Part shown: piece by piece, positions 20,862 through 32,329 of the stretch | Layout: each line of letters starts with the position of its first letter | Numbering within the stretch: the stretch's first letter is position 1 | DNA from: Viola odorata | Lineage: Eukaryota; Streptophyta; Magnoliopsida; Malpighiales; Violaceae | Assembly (NCBI GenBank): GCA_963691705.1 | Contig: OY829540.1 | Coordinates: 49,388,158-49,452,157, forward strand | DNA: 64,000 nt | Direction of reading: 5' to 3' | Notes under the pieces: model-generated | The model's input: the letters and a program-made list of their open reading frames with translations, nothing else | Told to the model about the DNA's origin: nothing | Database searches by the model: none | Made by a program: the position numbers and the translations under genes

Positions 20862-21662
20862 CCCGCGTTCAACTCTTCATACTCCGGGTGTCCCGGTGGT
20901 TCGATGGGTGGGTTAGGTGGCCTTGGAGGTGCCACGGCCTCGTGTCTAGGTGGTGGCCGAGGAGGTACAAGGTCATTGATGCGGTAGAGTGGTAAGTTGG
21001 GTTCGGTGTTTCGGGTGGCTTGTACGGTGGTGTCTAGGAAATGTGACATTCTCGGTGGGGGTTCGGAACGGGGGTGTGTGGGTGGTGGGTCGGCGAAGGG
21101 ACTCGTGTGTTGGAGGTGCCCCAAGCGAGGTCCATGGAACTACACCTCGTCGCCGCTCACAAGGCTCTCGGCCCTTTCTTCCTCATACACCGGGCGGTGT
21201 GGATTGAAGGCATAGTAGTCCACGTCTTTGGAGTTCTTTGGTTGTGTTGTTTGGTGGAAGTGGGTCGCGGGTTGCTTTAGGCGGTCGGGGTGGTGTGTTG
21301 GTTGATAAGGTGGTTGTTTGGTGGGTTGTGGTGGGTCGGTCGGTGGTGGGGTGTCCCGATGGGGGTGGGGGATCGGCTACTGGCGGTGGCCGGACTGGGG
21401 GTTGTGGCCTCGCTGTGAAGGCCGCCATGAACCTTTCAAACTTGGCGTCCTCGCGCGCCTGCATGTCTGCTATCAGCTTAGCCATCTGCGTATCCCTCCG
21501 CGCGTCCCTTTCGTCCATCTGTGCCAAGAGGACAACGAGTTCCGATTGGGGTACGGTTTCCCCTCGATTTTCCCCTTGGTCCTCCCCGTGGACTGAGTCA
21601 TTCGAGCTCGTAGAGTGGACTCGGCTGTTAGTCATATCAAAACGTACCTGCATAGTGAGCAA
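20862..21662 (-). pseudogene. Gag N-terminal region of element C
   Basis: Begins near 21650 with MQVRFDMTNSRVHS, contains QMDERDARRDTQMAKLIADM (a short charged helix), then proline/threonine-rich sequence (PPVRPPPVADPPPPSGHP). A frameshift at about 21185-21240 moves the frame into a second proline-rich run ending PEYEELNAGWG. This is the typical low-complexity N-terminus of gypsy gag. Degenerate. Confidence 0.65.
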
Positions 21663-22777
21663 ACATAGAAATATCGATAGAAATAAACGTTAGTTCTCTC
21701 CCTCTCGTGTTTCCGCTCGTGTTTCACTCCCCTCTCTATCAAACTCCCTTCCTCACGTCTCTCTATTCTTTCTCAAGCCCCAAACCAGCTTAGAACAACT
21801 AGACTCTAAGGCAAATAGTGGGACACGCAAAGACAACAAGGGTGTGAAGGAAAGGCACGGGAAGGTCTAGTGTGGCTCATGACATTGCAAGGACGCGCAC
21901 CTTAGACCTAGAGTAGAAGTAATGTGAGAAACAAACAAGAAATACCAAAGACACAAAAGAAAAGCAAGCACGAACTACTCAAGAGACTAAACGGAAAAGA
22001 AATAAATAACGAAGGTCACCCAATTGTAGCTACCTAAGACCATATGCCTAACGATCCAAGCTCACACGCGCTTTCTTAGCTTTCGGTGCTTACTACCTCA
22101 AGTCCTTTGCTTTGACTCAATTGCAACATTTTTTATTTTTTTTTGTGAACTCTTTTCTTTTGTTTTTGAATTCTATATTTTGTTTTTTTTTGTTTGCAAG
22201 AGAGCCTCAAGGTGTATGACAAGTAGGGTTAATGGTGAAAGACTTGTAGTGCACACGTGATACGTACTAGTGATAAGGAGTAGGCGTGTGTGTGATATGA
22301 GCTCGGATGTATCAATGATTGAGAGGTCTTTTAAGTGATAAGGACAAGTGTGGGTATCAATGATGTCATAATAAGGGGGTGCGGTTATAAAATGATTGCT
22401 TAGTGTGTGCTATGGGAATTTAGGGTTGAGGTCGCCGGTTGCACATGCAAGGTGACTCACCTCTATGACTCACACAAAAAGACAAACAGATTTTAGGACA
22501 CTTGGCTCATTTTTGGTGGTGTGTTTAAAGGCTTTAAGAACACTAAATGTTCTTGGACGAAAGAGATGAGGAATTGCCAATTTAATTCTACCACAAACAC
22601 ATCACACAAGATCAAAGGTGTTTGACACGGATCAATCAAGGAAAAATAGCCTAAAACTCAAAAAATACCCATATGGCCGAAAATGACCAAAATGACTTAG
22701 GGATGATTTTGGACCGTGGGAAAATACCTCAAATGATGAGAAATGCAACCGTGAGATAGCTGGGCTTCTCTACCACT
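21663..22777 (-). other. Leader of element C
   Basis: No gene. Contains T-rich tracts (22128-22192) and blocks homologous to element B's interior, for example TCTCCCTCTCGTGTTTCCGC versus TCTCCCTCACGTGTTTCACT. The right edge on the minus strand reads TGGTAGAGAAGCCC, a possible primer-binding site. Confidence 0.6.
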
Positions 22778-23609
22778 TAATACGATCCAAGCACCGTGGG
22801 AGGCTCGGACTCGCCTTGATGGAGGTCGGATCTAGTCTTGGGCTCGGTTGGCTCGGCGTTCGGATGATCGGATGGAAGAGACGATGATGGCGTTTGGATG
22901 TTAAGGAGTTACAGCGGTCAATATGTAAAAGAAAACAATTTGAGATATATTATATATGAACAAGGCTGGGAGACAATGTTCAAGCCATTACAATACTCAA
23001 GAAGGAAACAAAATGGAAACTTGGATCTAGGATCCCTAAAGTTGAGCTAGGCGGCTTAAGGCTCAAGAGAGAACTCTCCAAATCAAAAGCGAGGAAAATA
23101 GAAGGCTAAGCCCTTTTATTTATAGTGTTGATATTTACAAGGGAAAAACCCATACTACCCTTGGACAAAGGGTCTTAACTTGACGGGCACGTCCTTGGAT
23201 ATGGGTTTGTCTTTGATGGGCCTAGGCGTGAGCCAAAGGCCGAGGCATGGCCTTGAGGCTGGGTTTAGGCGCGGCCTTCATGCGGGACTCGGACTCGGGC
23301 GTGAGGCTGCGAGCCGTGGCCAAGGCGCTGGATGCGGCCTTGGGCTTGCGATGAAGCTCGGACTCGGGCGTGAGGCTGCGAGCCGAGGCCAAGGTGCTGG
23401 GTGTGGCCTTGGGCTTGCGATAGGACTCGGACTCAGGCGTGAGGCTACGAGTCGAGTCATTGGCCTGGACGCAAAGGCTCCAACGTTCCACGGTCTTCGC
23501 GCGGCTTTCCTCGGTCCGTAGGTTCCTCATGAACGATGCGGTCAAGGCTTGGCTCCTAGTGACCGGGCCATGCATAGGCTTGGGCTTAACATGGGCTGGA
23601 ATCGTATCA
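22778..23609 (-). repeat. LTR of element C
   Basis: Ends TAATACGATCC and GGAATCGTATCA form the expected short inverted terminal repeat (TGATACGAT...ATCGTATCA, one end mutated). Contains about 70-bp internal repeats (GACTCGGACTCGGGCGTGAG) at 23286-23440. Layout is similar to the LTR of element B. Confidence 0.6.
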
Positions 23610-23614
23610 AGAGC

Positions 23615-25060
23615 CTGCTTCTCCAAAGAAACACTGGACTATTCGCAAGGGGACTACTACTCCTGCCAAGCTGGTTTTGGTCGCCCCTTCCTCAGAAGAA
23701 TCGGACGAGGTTATCGACCGTGGTACATCCGAACTGTCTGAGAGGGCGCTAGATTTTTCCGTGAGCAAAAGCCTGTTACAGAGGCTATTGGACCATCGCT
23801 GATGGGTTTTTCGGCTTTTTTAGCGCTCCCCATTAGTTATTATCTGGCTCCTCAAGAAGAGTCTTCGTTCACACCGTTATCTCCTCCGTCTCCTGCAAGG
23901 AAGGTTATTTCTAATGTGGCCGACAGGGTTTCCAGATTAATCAAAAAATGGAAAAGGGAGGAAGAGAGTCCATCATCTCTCTTCTCCAACTATCGCGGAG
24001 CTTTTTGGGACGCCGATCGAGAGGGAGGAGCTCCAGCCCATCATTATCGGACAGGATGATGTACAAGTGTCAGATCTCCTCGCTACCACTTCTGTGGGGG
24101 TGGCGTTAGAAAGTACTCCTCCTGATGCTCCATCTCCCCAACCGGTGCCAGGTAGGGTGTCCACCTCCAGTTGACCATCGCCTCCCATCGCTTCTTTTTC
24201 GGAGGGGGTTATCTGTGGTCATTCTTTGGATCCGTCTACTTTGGTTCCAGCACCTTCGCGCCTGCACTTTATGCCTGCTCCTCCTCTCACCGAAATTCAG
24301 CTCTTGGATGAGTCGCGTAGAGGGGCCTTCCGGCGTTGGGAGTGGTCAATCCTTCAGTGGGCGATCTTCCCCTATCGGTTTATTTTGGAGCGATGGTTGG
24401 TCTTGACTATGAGAAAGAGCTCTTTCGGGCAATGTCTTTCGATCGTAAACATGCCGAAGCTCATGCCAGTATTTTTTTGCTTTTTGTCAGCTTCGATGTT
24501 TGCAAGACAATTCGGCTGAGAAGTTGAAGTTGTTGTTGGATGACCTGGAGAGGGAGAAGGCGGAGCATGCTAACACTCGAGCCATCGCAGCTGGAGTTTG
24601 GGCCGAGAGTGATTGCATTGAGGTGGATTTGGGGGTCCTTCGTATGGAGGTAGAAAATGCCAAGGCGAAGGTGAGTTGGTTGCCCTGAAGTGGGAGAGAG
24701 ATGCCGATATGGGCCGATTGGAGGATTTTATCAAAGAGAACGAGCGGCTTCAATCAGAGATGGCCCTAGAGAGGGGAAAGATTGCTGAGGCGGTGGCGGT
24801 TTCCAAGAGGCTTCAATCGGAGTTGAGTCGAGTCCCTTAGAAAATGGGTTGGTTTTAGGATCAAGTCATCGATGCAATGTTGTTGGCCTTTTCTGACTGT
24901 TATGGTCGCCCTGGCTTCGAGTTGACAAAGGTGATTGGCTATGTCGATAGGCATATTTCTGCCATAGATCTCGGCAAGTTTGATGAGACGGGTGGCCCTG
25001 CTCAGCCTGCGTCGCTTGAAGGAGAGTTTTCTACTCAGCCCGTGTATCCCGAAAGAGAGT
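23615..25060 (+). pseudogene. Degenerate antisense gene (aORF) of Tat element G
   Basis: Plus-strand remnants, antisense to element G. The 5' part encodes fragments such as SSEESDEVIDRGTSELSERA. From about 24380 they read VGLDYEKELFRAMSFDRKHA, then a coiled coil (LKLLLDDLEREKAEHA) and MGWF.DQVIDAMLLAFSDCY. These align in order with the C-terminal half of aORF2 in element A (VGQMFTSSKDKEEFL, coiled coil, IAWWKNKTIDICIAEFM). Several stops and frameshifts are present. The frame ends at the insertion of element B (target duplication AGAGT at 25056-25060). Confidence 0.6.
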
Positions 25061-25795
25061 TGATACAAGCTTGGTTCCGGTTTGGAGCCTTTGCACGGAT
25101 CTAGTCCTCTTTGGGAGGTTGGATCGTCGATTGGATGGATTTGATGGAGAGGATAACGTCGCAAGGAGATTGCAGAATAGATGCAGCGGATTTATGGTTG
25201 AAGATGAAATGTATTGATGAAGAACAATAAACTAACTTGCATACAAGGTAAACCCTTCTAGAGATGATTCCTAGATAACCTTACCACAAGCATACAAGGA
25301 TCTCTCAATCAAGGCCGACCCTTCCATCAACAAGGATGGACAACCCGACTGTTTTGATGAAGAAGATGAAGTGCTGGTTTTAAGAACCCTAAATTACCTA
25401 AGCTACACTAGGGTTTGGTCTTAGAGAAATAACATTCAAATCAAAGACAAGTATAAAAGAGGCTATCTCCTTCTATTTATACTTGTGAGTTATTACAAGG
25501 GTTAAGTACCCTAATACCCTTGGACAAAGGGTCTTGGACATTCGGGCTTGGCAGCCTAGAAGATGGGCCGAACGGCTTGGCCTAGACGAAGGACGCCAGT
25601 CTTACCCTAGACAGAAAGGACGCCATTCTTGGCCTAGACAGAAAGGCTTGGCCTAGACGAAGGATGCCAGTCTTGCCCTAGACGATGGATGCCCGTCTTG
25701 CCCTAGACAGAAGGTTCGGCCTAGACAGAAGGCTTGGCCAAGACGGATAACTTGGCCTAGACGCACATCTTGGCCTAGACGGCAGGCTCATATCA
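25061..25795 (-). repeat. 3' LTR of element B (left copy)
   Basis: 735 bp, containing about ten irregular copies of GGCCTAGACGAAGGACGCC-like units (25555-25785). The short frames here are products of the repeat. Confidence 0.8.
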
Positions 25796-27448
25796 TCCCA
25801 TCCGCCTTTGAAGTGATTCGTCCTCGAATCTAGAGGCTTCATTCCTTGCTCGGCCAAACGGGTCATGGGAAAGTACCTACAAAAAGAAAACAAACGCAAG
25901 TGCTAATAAAAATGTTAGTCTCTCCCTCACGTGTTTCACTCGTGTTTATCACTCTAATAGGCTCACACTTTTCTCTCACGCTCTTATCTTAATCACAAAC
26001 CAAACAACTAGGCTAGCAAGACCCTACGGATTAACTAGAGCTCCTGGAAAGCAAGACAACCAAGGTAAGAAAGAAAGTGAAGAGGAAAGCCGAATTAATG
26101 CCCAAGACTAATGATCAAATCGGACACTAATTAGACTTAGATTAGAGTATCAATTGGTGGAATCAAAGAAGAGAAACACTAACTCAAAGCTACCCAAGAA
26201 GACGACTCAAGGAAAAGAGAAAACAAAATAAAGACACAAGGAAACCGAATGTTTGAACAATCACAAGGAAAATCGAAACTCAAGGAATGCACACCAAGAT
26301 GGAAACTACTACACTTCTAATGCATTCAACACACTAGTCTCTTACTTTTGACTCACTACTCTCTCTTTTTTTTTTTTTTTTTTTTTGTGTTTAGGGACTT
26401 GATCTTTTCTTTTCTACTATTTTAGTCCCTTTTGTTTCTTTTTTTTTTATAGTGAGTGAAGAGAACTCAATGGTTGAGTGACATGTCTTTTAGATGAACA
26501 TAAGTGTATGACAAGTAGTTTAAAACACAAAAAATAATTTTCACTAAATGCCAAAAATTTGATGATGTGGCACAAGTGATGAGGTGGCAAAAATAGGTGA
26601 GGTGACAAGTTATGTGTCAAGTGAGTGTCAAGTGAGGTGGCAAGGATGTGCTCATAAAATATCTAAAAGAATATTCTATGCATATCCTATTTGATATACT
26701 AGGCTAGCAATAAAGGTGATGTGGCTTAATATGCACCTAGTATATTATAGGACACCTACACAAACCAACAAAATGGGACCACAAGCTCCACATGGCACAC
26801 ATTACACTTGTTCTTACACATGGATGAACCAAATGCATACACCAATCACACTAATTCGATTCTAGGAATTAAGATGAAGATTTTAATTATTCAAACACAT
26901 AAATTTTAGATTTTTGGGTTCATAATAGATCAAACCTCAAAAAGCATCAAGAACACAAGATGAACTTTGAAGAACACCAAATAGACTTTCACTTTCTGAC
27001 TCCAAAATATAGCAAACGTAGCCCAAAAATTACTAAAATTAACAGGCTGACTTCTAAGACACATATCTACAACTTTGTAGAAGAAATAAAAACACGATTC
27101 CAAGTGGAAGACACACAAAATAGACTCAAGACACAGAACTGTTTCTCTCATGTAATTTCTGTACACTCTTTTTAGGAGGCCAAAAAGTATGAGAAATACA
27201 CCGAGTTAACAGTTGACCCAAAAACGAAAGTTTCTCTACTCAGATAGAAGTTTTAGCACACAAAATTTAAGAATTTACTGGGCGAGCAAATAGTCATAAA
27301 TCGAAAAACAAAACTGACTCTTGGACAGGAACAATCTGCCCAACATAAACGAAAATAAAAAGACAAAGGGGAAGCGATTTTAGAGGTGGAAAGGATGAGA
27401 GAAATACAGGAAACCAACCTAGAGAACAGCTGGAGCTCCACTACCAAA
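25796..27448 (-). other. Interior of element B
   Basis: Gag and pol are missing. The right 1.5 kb resembles the leader of element C. The left 80 bp keeps the end of pol and the polypurine tract. A 22-base T run lies near 26366. The junction between leader and pol tail is near 25875-25890. Confidence 0.65.
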
Positions 27449-27530
27449 TGATACAAGCTTGGTTCCGGTTTGGAGCCCTTGCACGGATCTAGTCCTCTTT
27501 GGGAGGTTGGATCGTCGATTGGATGGATTT
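27449..27530 (-). repeat. 5' LTR of element B, outer fragment
   Basis: 82 bp identical to 25061-25142 except for one or two bases; interrupted by element A after GATTT and resumed at 47863. Confidence 0.85.
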
Positions 27531-28052
27531 TGATAACAATCAAGACAGCCCTAACGGTGCTACTACCCTTGCGGCTCCCGCCAGGACGGATTCCCACAAG
27601 ACCCATAAGATATATTCATATCGCCCGAGAATCAGCGAAGGATTCCTAGGATGGTCGACATCAGCGGAGGGGGGACTTACACGACTCTATACGCACGTCA
27701 CCATCCCATCCTAGGGACCCACGAGGTTATCATTCCCGGCAGCCCCGTCAGATATCGCTCATGACGTCATCTACTGGTATCGCTTGTGACGTCATCATCA
27801 GACATTGCCTGGACTGTTATCGCCAGGTATCGCCATCCAGGCCTATAAATACCCCTACTTTTTCAAACAGAAGGTAAGATCGAGATCACTCAGAAGAACC
27901 TCTGTTACTTTAAAACCCGAACTGACTTAAGCATCGGAGTGTCTACGCCGGAACCCCCCCTCCGGCGCTTTGCAGGTACATCCGACGCCGTTCGCCGCCG
28001 TTCCGATCAGACACGACACAGAATCTTACAAGATCAACATTGAATCTTATCA
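27531..28052 (+). repeat. 5' LTR of element A
   Basis: TGATAACAATCAAG...GAATCTTATCA. TATA box TATAAATA at 27844-27851, followed by CCCCTAC. A CCCCTCCGGCGCTTTGCAGG block near 27957 is shared with the LTR of element E. Confidence 0.9.
27844..27851 (+). promoter_or_regulatory. TATA box of the element A LTR promoter
   Basis: TATAAATA in CCTATAAATACCCC, conserved in both A LTRs (27844, 47649) and both E LTRs (5715, about 9913). It marks the sense-strand promoter. Confidence 0.65.
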
Positions 28053-28072
28053 AATGGTGCTTTCATTGAGAG
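28053..28072 (+). promoter_or_regulatory. Putative primer-binding site of element A
   Basis: AATGGTGCTTTCATTGAGAG directly after the 5' LTR; the same sequence with one change follows the 5' LTR of element E. The primer tRNA could not be identified by eye. Confidence 0.5.
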
Positions 28073-28137
28073 CTTTGGTATATTAAGTGAGCGTCCTTAA
28101 TAGCCAAGCTCCGTTTAGTCGGAAGATTGGAACGGTC

Positions 28138-29097
28138 ATGACCACAGGATCGGAGCCGATCCGATCATCATCCTCTAATATCCCTTTCTCAATCCGCAGA
28201 CAATTATTCCCTTTTGCTACTGCTGATCTCTCTATGACGACACAACCAATTATTTCAGGATCTCTGGACCTTTCGGCCGGAATCGCTGGAGGACTGGTCT
28301 CCTCGCAAATGGGCATTTTGTCATCTCAGATAGCGGGATCTGACCTCTCCACTCCTCTTTCGGGGGGATCCGTGCTCAACCGTGAACATCCTTTTGCAAT
28401 GGAAATAGCGGCCCTTCGTTCTCGGCTGGAATATTTGATTGAAATGGCCACAAGAGTCACGCCTGGTGCTTCTGGATCTAGTCTCCCTCCCCGCGTCATG
28501 TTCACACCATCTATTGTCGCTGATCGACCTTTATCACCGTTGTTTCCAGAAAACCTCCAGATGCCTTTATCCGCGGGAAATCCTTCGATTAGTGTTGGGC
28601 AGTCTACTCAAGGAAGAGTAGACGCTTACGTGCCACAAATGCCGCAAGGTCTCCTCCTACAAGGAGACAGGCAACTTGAGGGGGTTAGGAACCGGTGGGA
28701 CGGACGGAGGGAAGGAGCCAGCAGGAGTTTGTCTCCCGAGTACAGTGGAAGATCCAGTAGTCGAAGGTATCGAAGTCGTTCGCCCAGGAGTCGCAGTCGA
28801 TCTCCTAGGCGACATCTCACGCCAGAACCACGAAATAGGGAGCGTCAGGCTGAAATGTCTCCTCCGCGTCAGGCGCGTGAAATTCTTGATGATACATCGG
28901 GCCACCCATTTAGCCGTCGTATAAGGCGTCACAGGGTCAGTCGGCGCGTGAAGCTTCCCACTGATACTTATGATGGCACCAAGGATCCCATCTCGCATAT
29001 TAATAAAGTGAAGGATTTTGTTCAGTTTCAGACCCACAGTGATGCGGCGTTATGCCAAATATTTGTTATGACCTTATCAGGCGTTGCGCGTCTCTAG
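28138..29097 (+). pseudogene. Gag of element A, N-terminal and capsid part
   Basis: I chose the ATG at 28138 because upstream codons are only non-ATG starts. A Ser/Pro-rich N-terminus leads to an RS-rich basic segment (RRYRSRSPRSRSRSPRR, about residues 215-235). The capsid core follows: KLPTDTYDGTKDPISHINKV, then ALCQIFVMTLSGVA. A TAG at 29095-29097 interrupts the capsid where a tryptophan codon is expected in this family (GSARLWYDGLP type). The protein would assemble the particle and bind RNA. Confidence 0.8.
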
Positions 29098-29771
29098 TTT
29101 GAGGGTCTCCCTGGTGGATCCATTAATAATTTCTCACAATTAGAATCTAAATTCTGAAGCAGATTTAGCACGGCAATTCCAATCAGGAAATCTGCCGCCG
29201 CGTTATTTGACATACAGCGAATGCCTCAAGATCCTTAAAAGAATTTCTTAATCGCTTCGATTTGGAAATGTCCTTAACGCCGGGCGTTACTATTGATTTT
29301 GATATAGAAGCTCTGAAAAGGAACTTCCGCTATGGAAAGCTGAAAGACGCGCTTATGGTGGACCCTCCAGTGACTTTAGATGCGTTGAGACTTAAAGCTC
29401 ATAATTATGCGAAAATGGAAGAAGAAGAAAACAGAGATAGGACGTATAACGTGCCACATGGGACATCTCAAATTACCGCTGCTCCCACAAAGCCCCTTCC
29501 TGACGACCATTTTATCGACAATTACGCCAGGCGGAAGGATCATATCCCCAAGGCCTCCAACAGACAAAAGGATCATTTTCCGAAGGGAAAAATCAGTGAT
29601 TCCCCCACTCGACGTCGCGGGGATTCTTATAAAAATCGGACATACGACCCAGATTTTCCTTTCCTTAACGCGCCAAGGGCAGAAATTTTAGCGATAGCGG
29701 AACAGCGAAATCTACCCCGCGCCTACGAAACCAGGAGTGTTTCTAGGGAGAAGGGAAAATGCCTATTGTAA
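29098..29771 (+). pseudogene. Gag of element A, second part
   Basis: Continues the capsid after the stop: FEGLPGGSINNFSQLESKF, another stop, then FSTAIPIRKSAAALFDIQ and, from 29262, a frame with VTIDFDIEALKRNFRYGK and RLKAHNYAKMEEEE. The pattern matches the same region in element G (54429-55348). A frameshift near 29755 passes the reading to the next segment. Confidence 0.75.
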
Positions 29772-30621
29772 ATTCCACAAAGCCAAGGGCCATTCCACAG
29801 AAGCATGCAGAGAATTAAAATTGGCGATAGAACGATTGGTGGAAGAGGGATATTTAGGAGAATTTGCCACCCAGATAAGAGAAGACGCCAGAAATAATCC
29901 CATGAAAAGGACGGCAGATGAACGACCCGTTGCTCCTCGCGTTCCACAAAAGGATAATATTCCCGGAGGAAAAGATAGGGAAACTCTTACGATTGATGAC
30001 GAGTACATCCCCATGATTAACATCATCGCAGGAGGAACCCCTTATATGGACAAATCAGAGCAAATGACAGCCGCAAAAGGAGAAAAACGCACACGTGATG
30101 GCACGATAAAAAAAGGAGGTGCGATAGGCATCTTGGATCGAATGGTATTATCTTTTTCCGAAGAAGATGAGAAAGGCGTCGTCTACCCGCACAATGATGC
30201 ATTGGTGGTTACGCCCGTCATCGCCAGCCATGGAATCAGAAGAACTCTTATTGATAACGGGAGCGCGGTGAACCTCTTTTCGCTGGAAGCATACAATCTC
30301 ATGAAACACCCTAATAATGAGCTAACGCCTAGCAAACGGCCTATAGTCGGCGTTGATGGGGTTCCAATCGCTGTCACGGGGGTAATTACTTTGCCCATAT
30401 ATTTCCGAGAAGACACCTACAAGCGATCAGAGAATTTGTTGTTCCTTGTCGTGGATTTAAATTTGCCTTACAATGTCGTACTCGGACGACCTTTCCTCAA
30501 CCGCTTTGGAGCGGTGATATCGCAGAAGCATTTAAAGATGAAATACCCCTTCTGGGATGGGGTAGTATCCATAAAGGGCGATCAAATGCTATTCGCTCAT
30601 GACTTAAAGAAGGTGCGATAG
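29737..30621 (+). pseudogene. Gag C-terminus and aspartic protease of element A
   Basis: Starts with a C/H-rich knuckle-like motif (YCKFHKAKGHSTEACRELK) characteristic of plant Tat-type gag. The protease follows: VTPVIASHGIRRTLIDNGSA, with the active-site triad D-N-G, then NLFSLEAYNLM and the second strand NLPYNVVLGRPFLN. It ends LKKVR and a stop; the RT frame begins five bases later in another frame, so a frameshift separates protease from RT. It would cleave the Gag-Pol polyprotein. Confidence 0.85.
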
Positions 30622-30625
30622 GTAT

Positions 30626-32329
30626 GTGTGTATAGCAGCGGACCCCTATGAGCAGGGTGATGAGAAGCGCACTCAACCTCTGGACAAAATGGTACCCGTT
30701 CCAGCGATCGGTATAGAAGAAGCAAGCTTCCTGATCAGTGAAAAACTCAACCCAGCGGAAAACCTTCAACTGGCCCGGCTACTGAACAAATGCCAAGGAG
30801 ATTTCACGTGGAAACCCGCAAACATGCCAGGTATATTGCTCGAAATAGCCGAACATCGGCTCAATGTGGACCCAGATGCCAGGCCGGTACAGCAAAAGCG
30901 GCGCGCGTTCTCTAATGAAAAGGCGTTGGCTGTGGACAAAGAGGTAGCAAAGCTTCTTGACGCAGGGTTTATCAGCGAAGTTCAATATCCCACCTGGCTA
31001 GCGAACCCTGTCCTTGTTCCTAAGCCCAATAGGGATTGGCGCATGTGCATCGACTTCACCGATTTAAATGATGCCTGCCCTAAGGATTGCTACCCGCTTC
31101 CTCGCATAGATCAGTTAGTTGATCAGACCGCTGGGTACGCCTATTTAAGCTCACTGGATGCCAACTCTGGGTACCATCAGATCCCCATGGCCTTGGAAGA
31201 TGAAGAAAAGACTGCGTTTCTCACTCCAAAGGCCACATACTGTTATACGGCGATGCCGTTTGGGTTGAAAAACGCCGGGGCGACATTCCAACGTATGGCC
31301 AACAAGATATTCGAAAAACAAATAGGGACGAATGTGGAAGCGTACGTTGACGATATACTGGTGAAGAGCGCGAGCTTTCAAGATCACCTACGGGACTTAA
31401 AAGAAGTCTTTGATGTAATGAAAAGGTATCGCATGAAGCTAAATCCCCGAAAATGCATGTTTGCATTTCAAACGGGAACATTTTTGGGCTACGTGGTCAG
31501 CCAAAAAGGTATCCTGCCTAACCCTTTAAAGGTTAAAGCCATACAAGACATGATATCGCCAAGAACCATCAAAGAGGTGCAAAGGCTAACAGGGCGAGTC
31601 ATCGCCCTTGGGCGATTCATTTCCAAGCAAGGAGAGAAGTGTCTCCCTTTTTTCAAAGTCATACGTAAGAAAGCCTCGTTCGGGTGGACCCCGGAATGTG
31701 AGGAAACATTTATCGGCCTAAAAGATTACCTATCGTCTGACTTGCTATTGACGAGACCCGAAGCAGGCGATACCTTATATTTGTATCTTGGCGCTGCGGA
31801 TGAAGTGGTCAGTGCCGTCCTCGTTCGCGACGATAACCACTCTCATCGCCCGGTCTATTTTGTGAGCCACGTCCTGAAGGATGCGGAGCTGCGATACGCC
31901 CGAATCGAAAAGATAGCGTTCGCTCTTATACAAGCCACCCGCAAAATGGATCGATATTTTCAATCTTATTCCGTTATCGTACTCACCGACCAGCCACTGA
32001 AAAGAATATTTCGAAAGCCTGAATCTTCCGGAAGAATGTTGATCTGGGCGCTTGAACTAGAACAGTATGGATTGAGGTATCAGTCTCAACCGTCCGTAAA
32101 GGCTCAAATCCTGGCTGATTTCATAGCGGAATGTACCTTTACAGAGGATCCTTTGGACGGCGTACCTGAAGCGGAATGGGGCGATATGGATCTCCCATTT
32201 CCGGAAACCTATACAGACCTTTGGATCGTCCATGTGGACGGAGCCAAAAACCAAGAACTGGCTGGAGCTGGAATCTTTATAAATGGACCACACGATATGC
32301 AAATACGATACGCCGTTCGAATCCTATAG
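30626..32329 (+). CDS. Reverse transcriptase and RNase H of element A
   Basis: 567 codons, uninterrupted. Motifs in order: linker IAEHRLNVDPDARPVQQKRR, then FISEVQYPTWLANPVLVPKP (RT start), SSLDANSGYHQI, PFGLKNAGATFQRM, the catalytic YVDD (EAYVDDILVKS, near residue 240), LNPRKCMF, and FLGYVVSQKGI. The pol-type RNase H follows (LYLYLGAADEVVSAVLVRDD). The second RNase H begins at IVHVDGAKNQELAGAGIF and is cut by the TAG at 32327-32329; it resumes in the same frame. The enzyme copies element RNA to DNA in the particle. Confidence 0.9.
   Translation: MCIAADPYEQGDEKRTQPLDKMVPVPAIGIEEASFLISEKLNPAENLQLARLLNKCQGDFTWKPANMPGILLEIAEHRLNVDPDARPVQQKRRAFSNEKALAVDKEVAKLLDAGFISEVQYPTWLANPVLVPKPNRDWRMCIDFTDLNDACPKDCYPLPRIDQLVDQTAGYAYLSSLDANSGYHQIPMALEDEEKTAFLTPKATYCYTAMPFGLKNAGATFQRMANKIFEKQIGTNVEAYVDDILVKSASFQDHLRDLKEVFDVMKRYRMKLNPRKCMFAFQTGTFLGYVVSQKGILPNPLKVKAIQDMISPRTIKEVQRLTGRVIALGRFISKQGEKCLPFFKVIRKKASFGWTPECEETFIGLKDYLSSDLLLTRPEAGDTLYLYLGAADEVVSAVLVRDDNHSHRPVYFVSHVLKDAELRYARIEKIAFALIQATRKMDRYFQSYSVIVLTDQPLKRIFRKPESSGRMLIWALELEQYGLRYQSQPSVKAQILADFIAECTFTEDPLDGVPEAEWGDMDLPFPETYTDLWIVHVDGAKNQELAGAGIFINGPHDMQIRYAVRIL

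Larger units (their letters stand above)
19598..23609 (-). mobile_element. 3'-truncated gypsy chromovirus-like element C
   Basis: Order on the minus strand: LTR (23609-22778), TGGTAGAG primer-site-like sequence, about 1.1 kb of leader, gag (21662 downward), a CCHC knuckle, then truncation at 19598 before protease and pol. The leader is homologous to the interior of element B, so B and C belong to related families. The right flank AGAGC (23610-23614) leads straight into remnants of the Tat element G. No matching left LTR remains, so the target duplication cannot be checked. Confidence 0.7.

Noticed and set aside
23222..23626. 134-codon minus-strand frame with a KPKPMHGPVTRSQ motif like the end of a gypsy pol
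   Set aside because: The frame runs through the LTR of element C and its internal repeats; the motif begins at the LTR edge, so the resemblance is probably chance.
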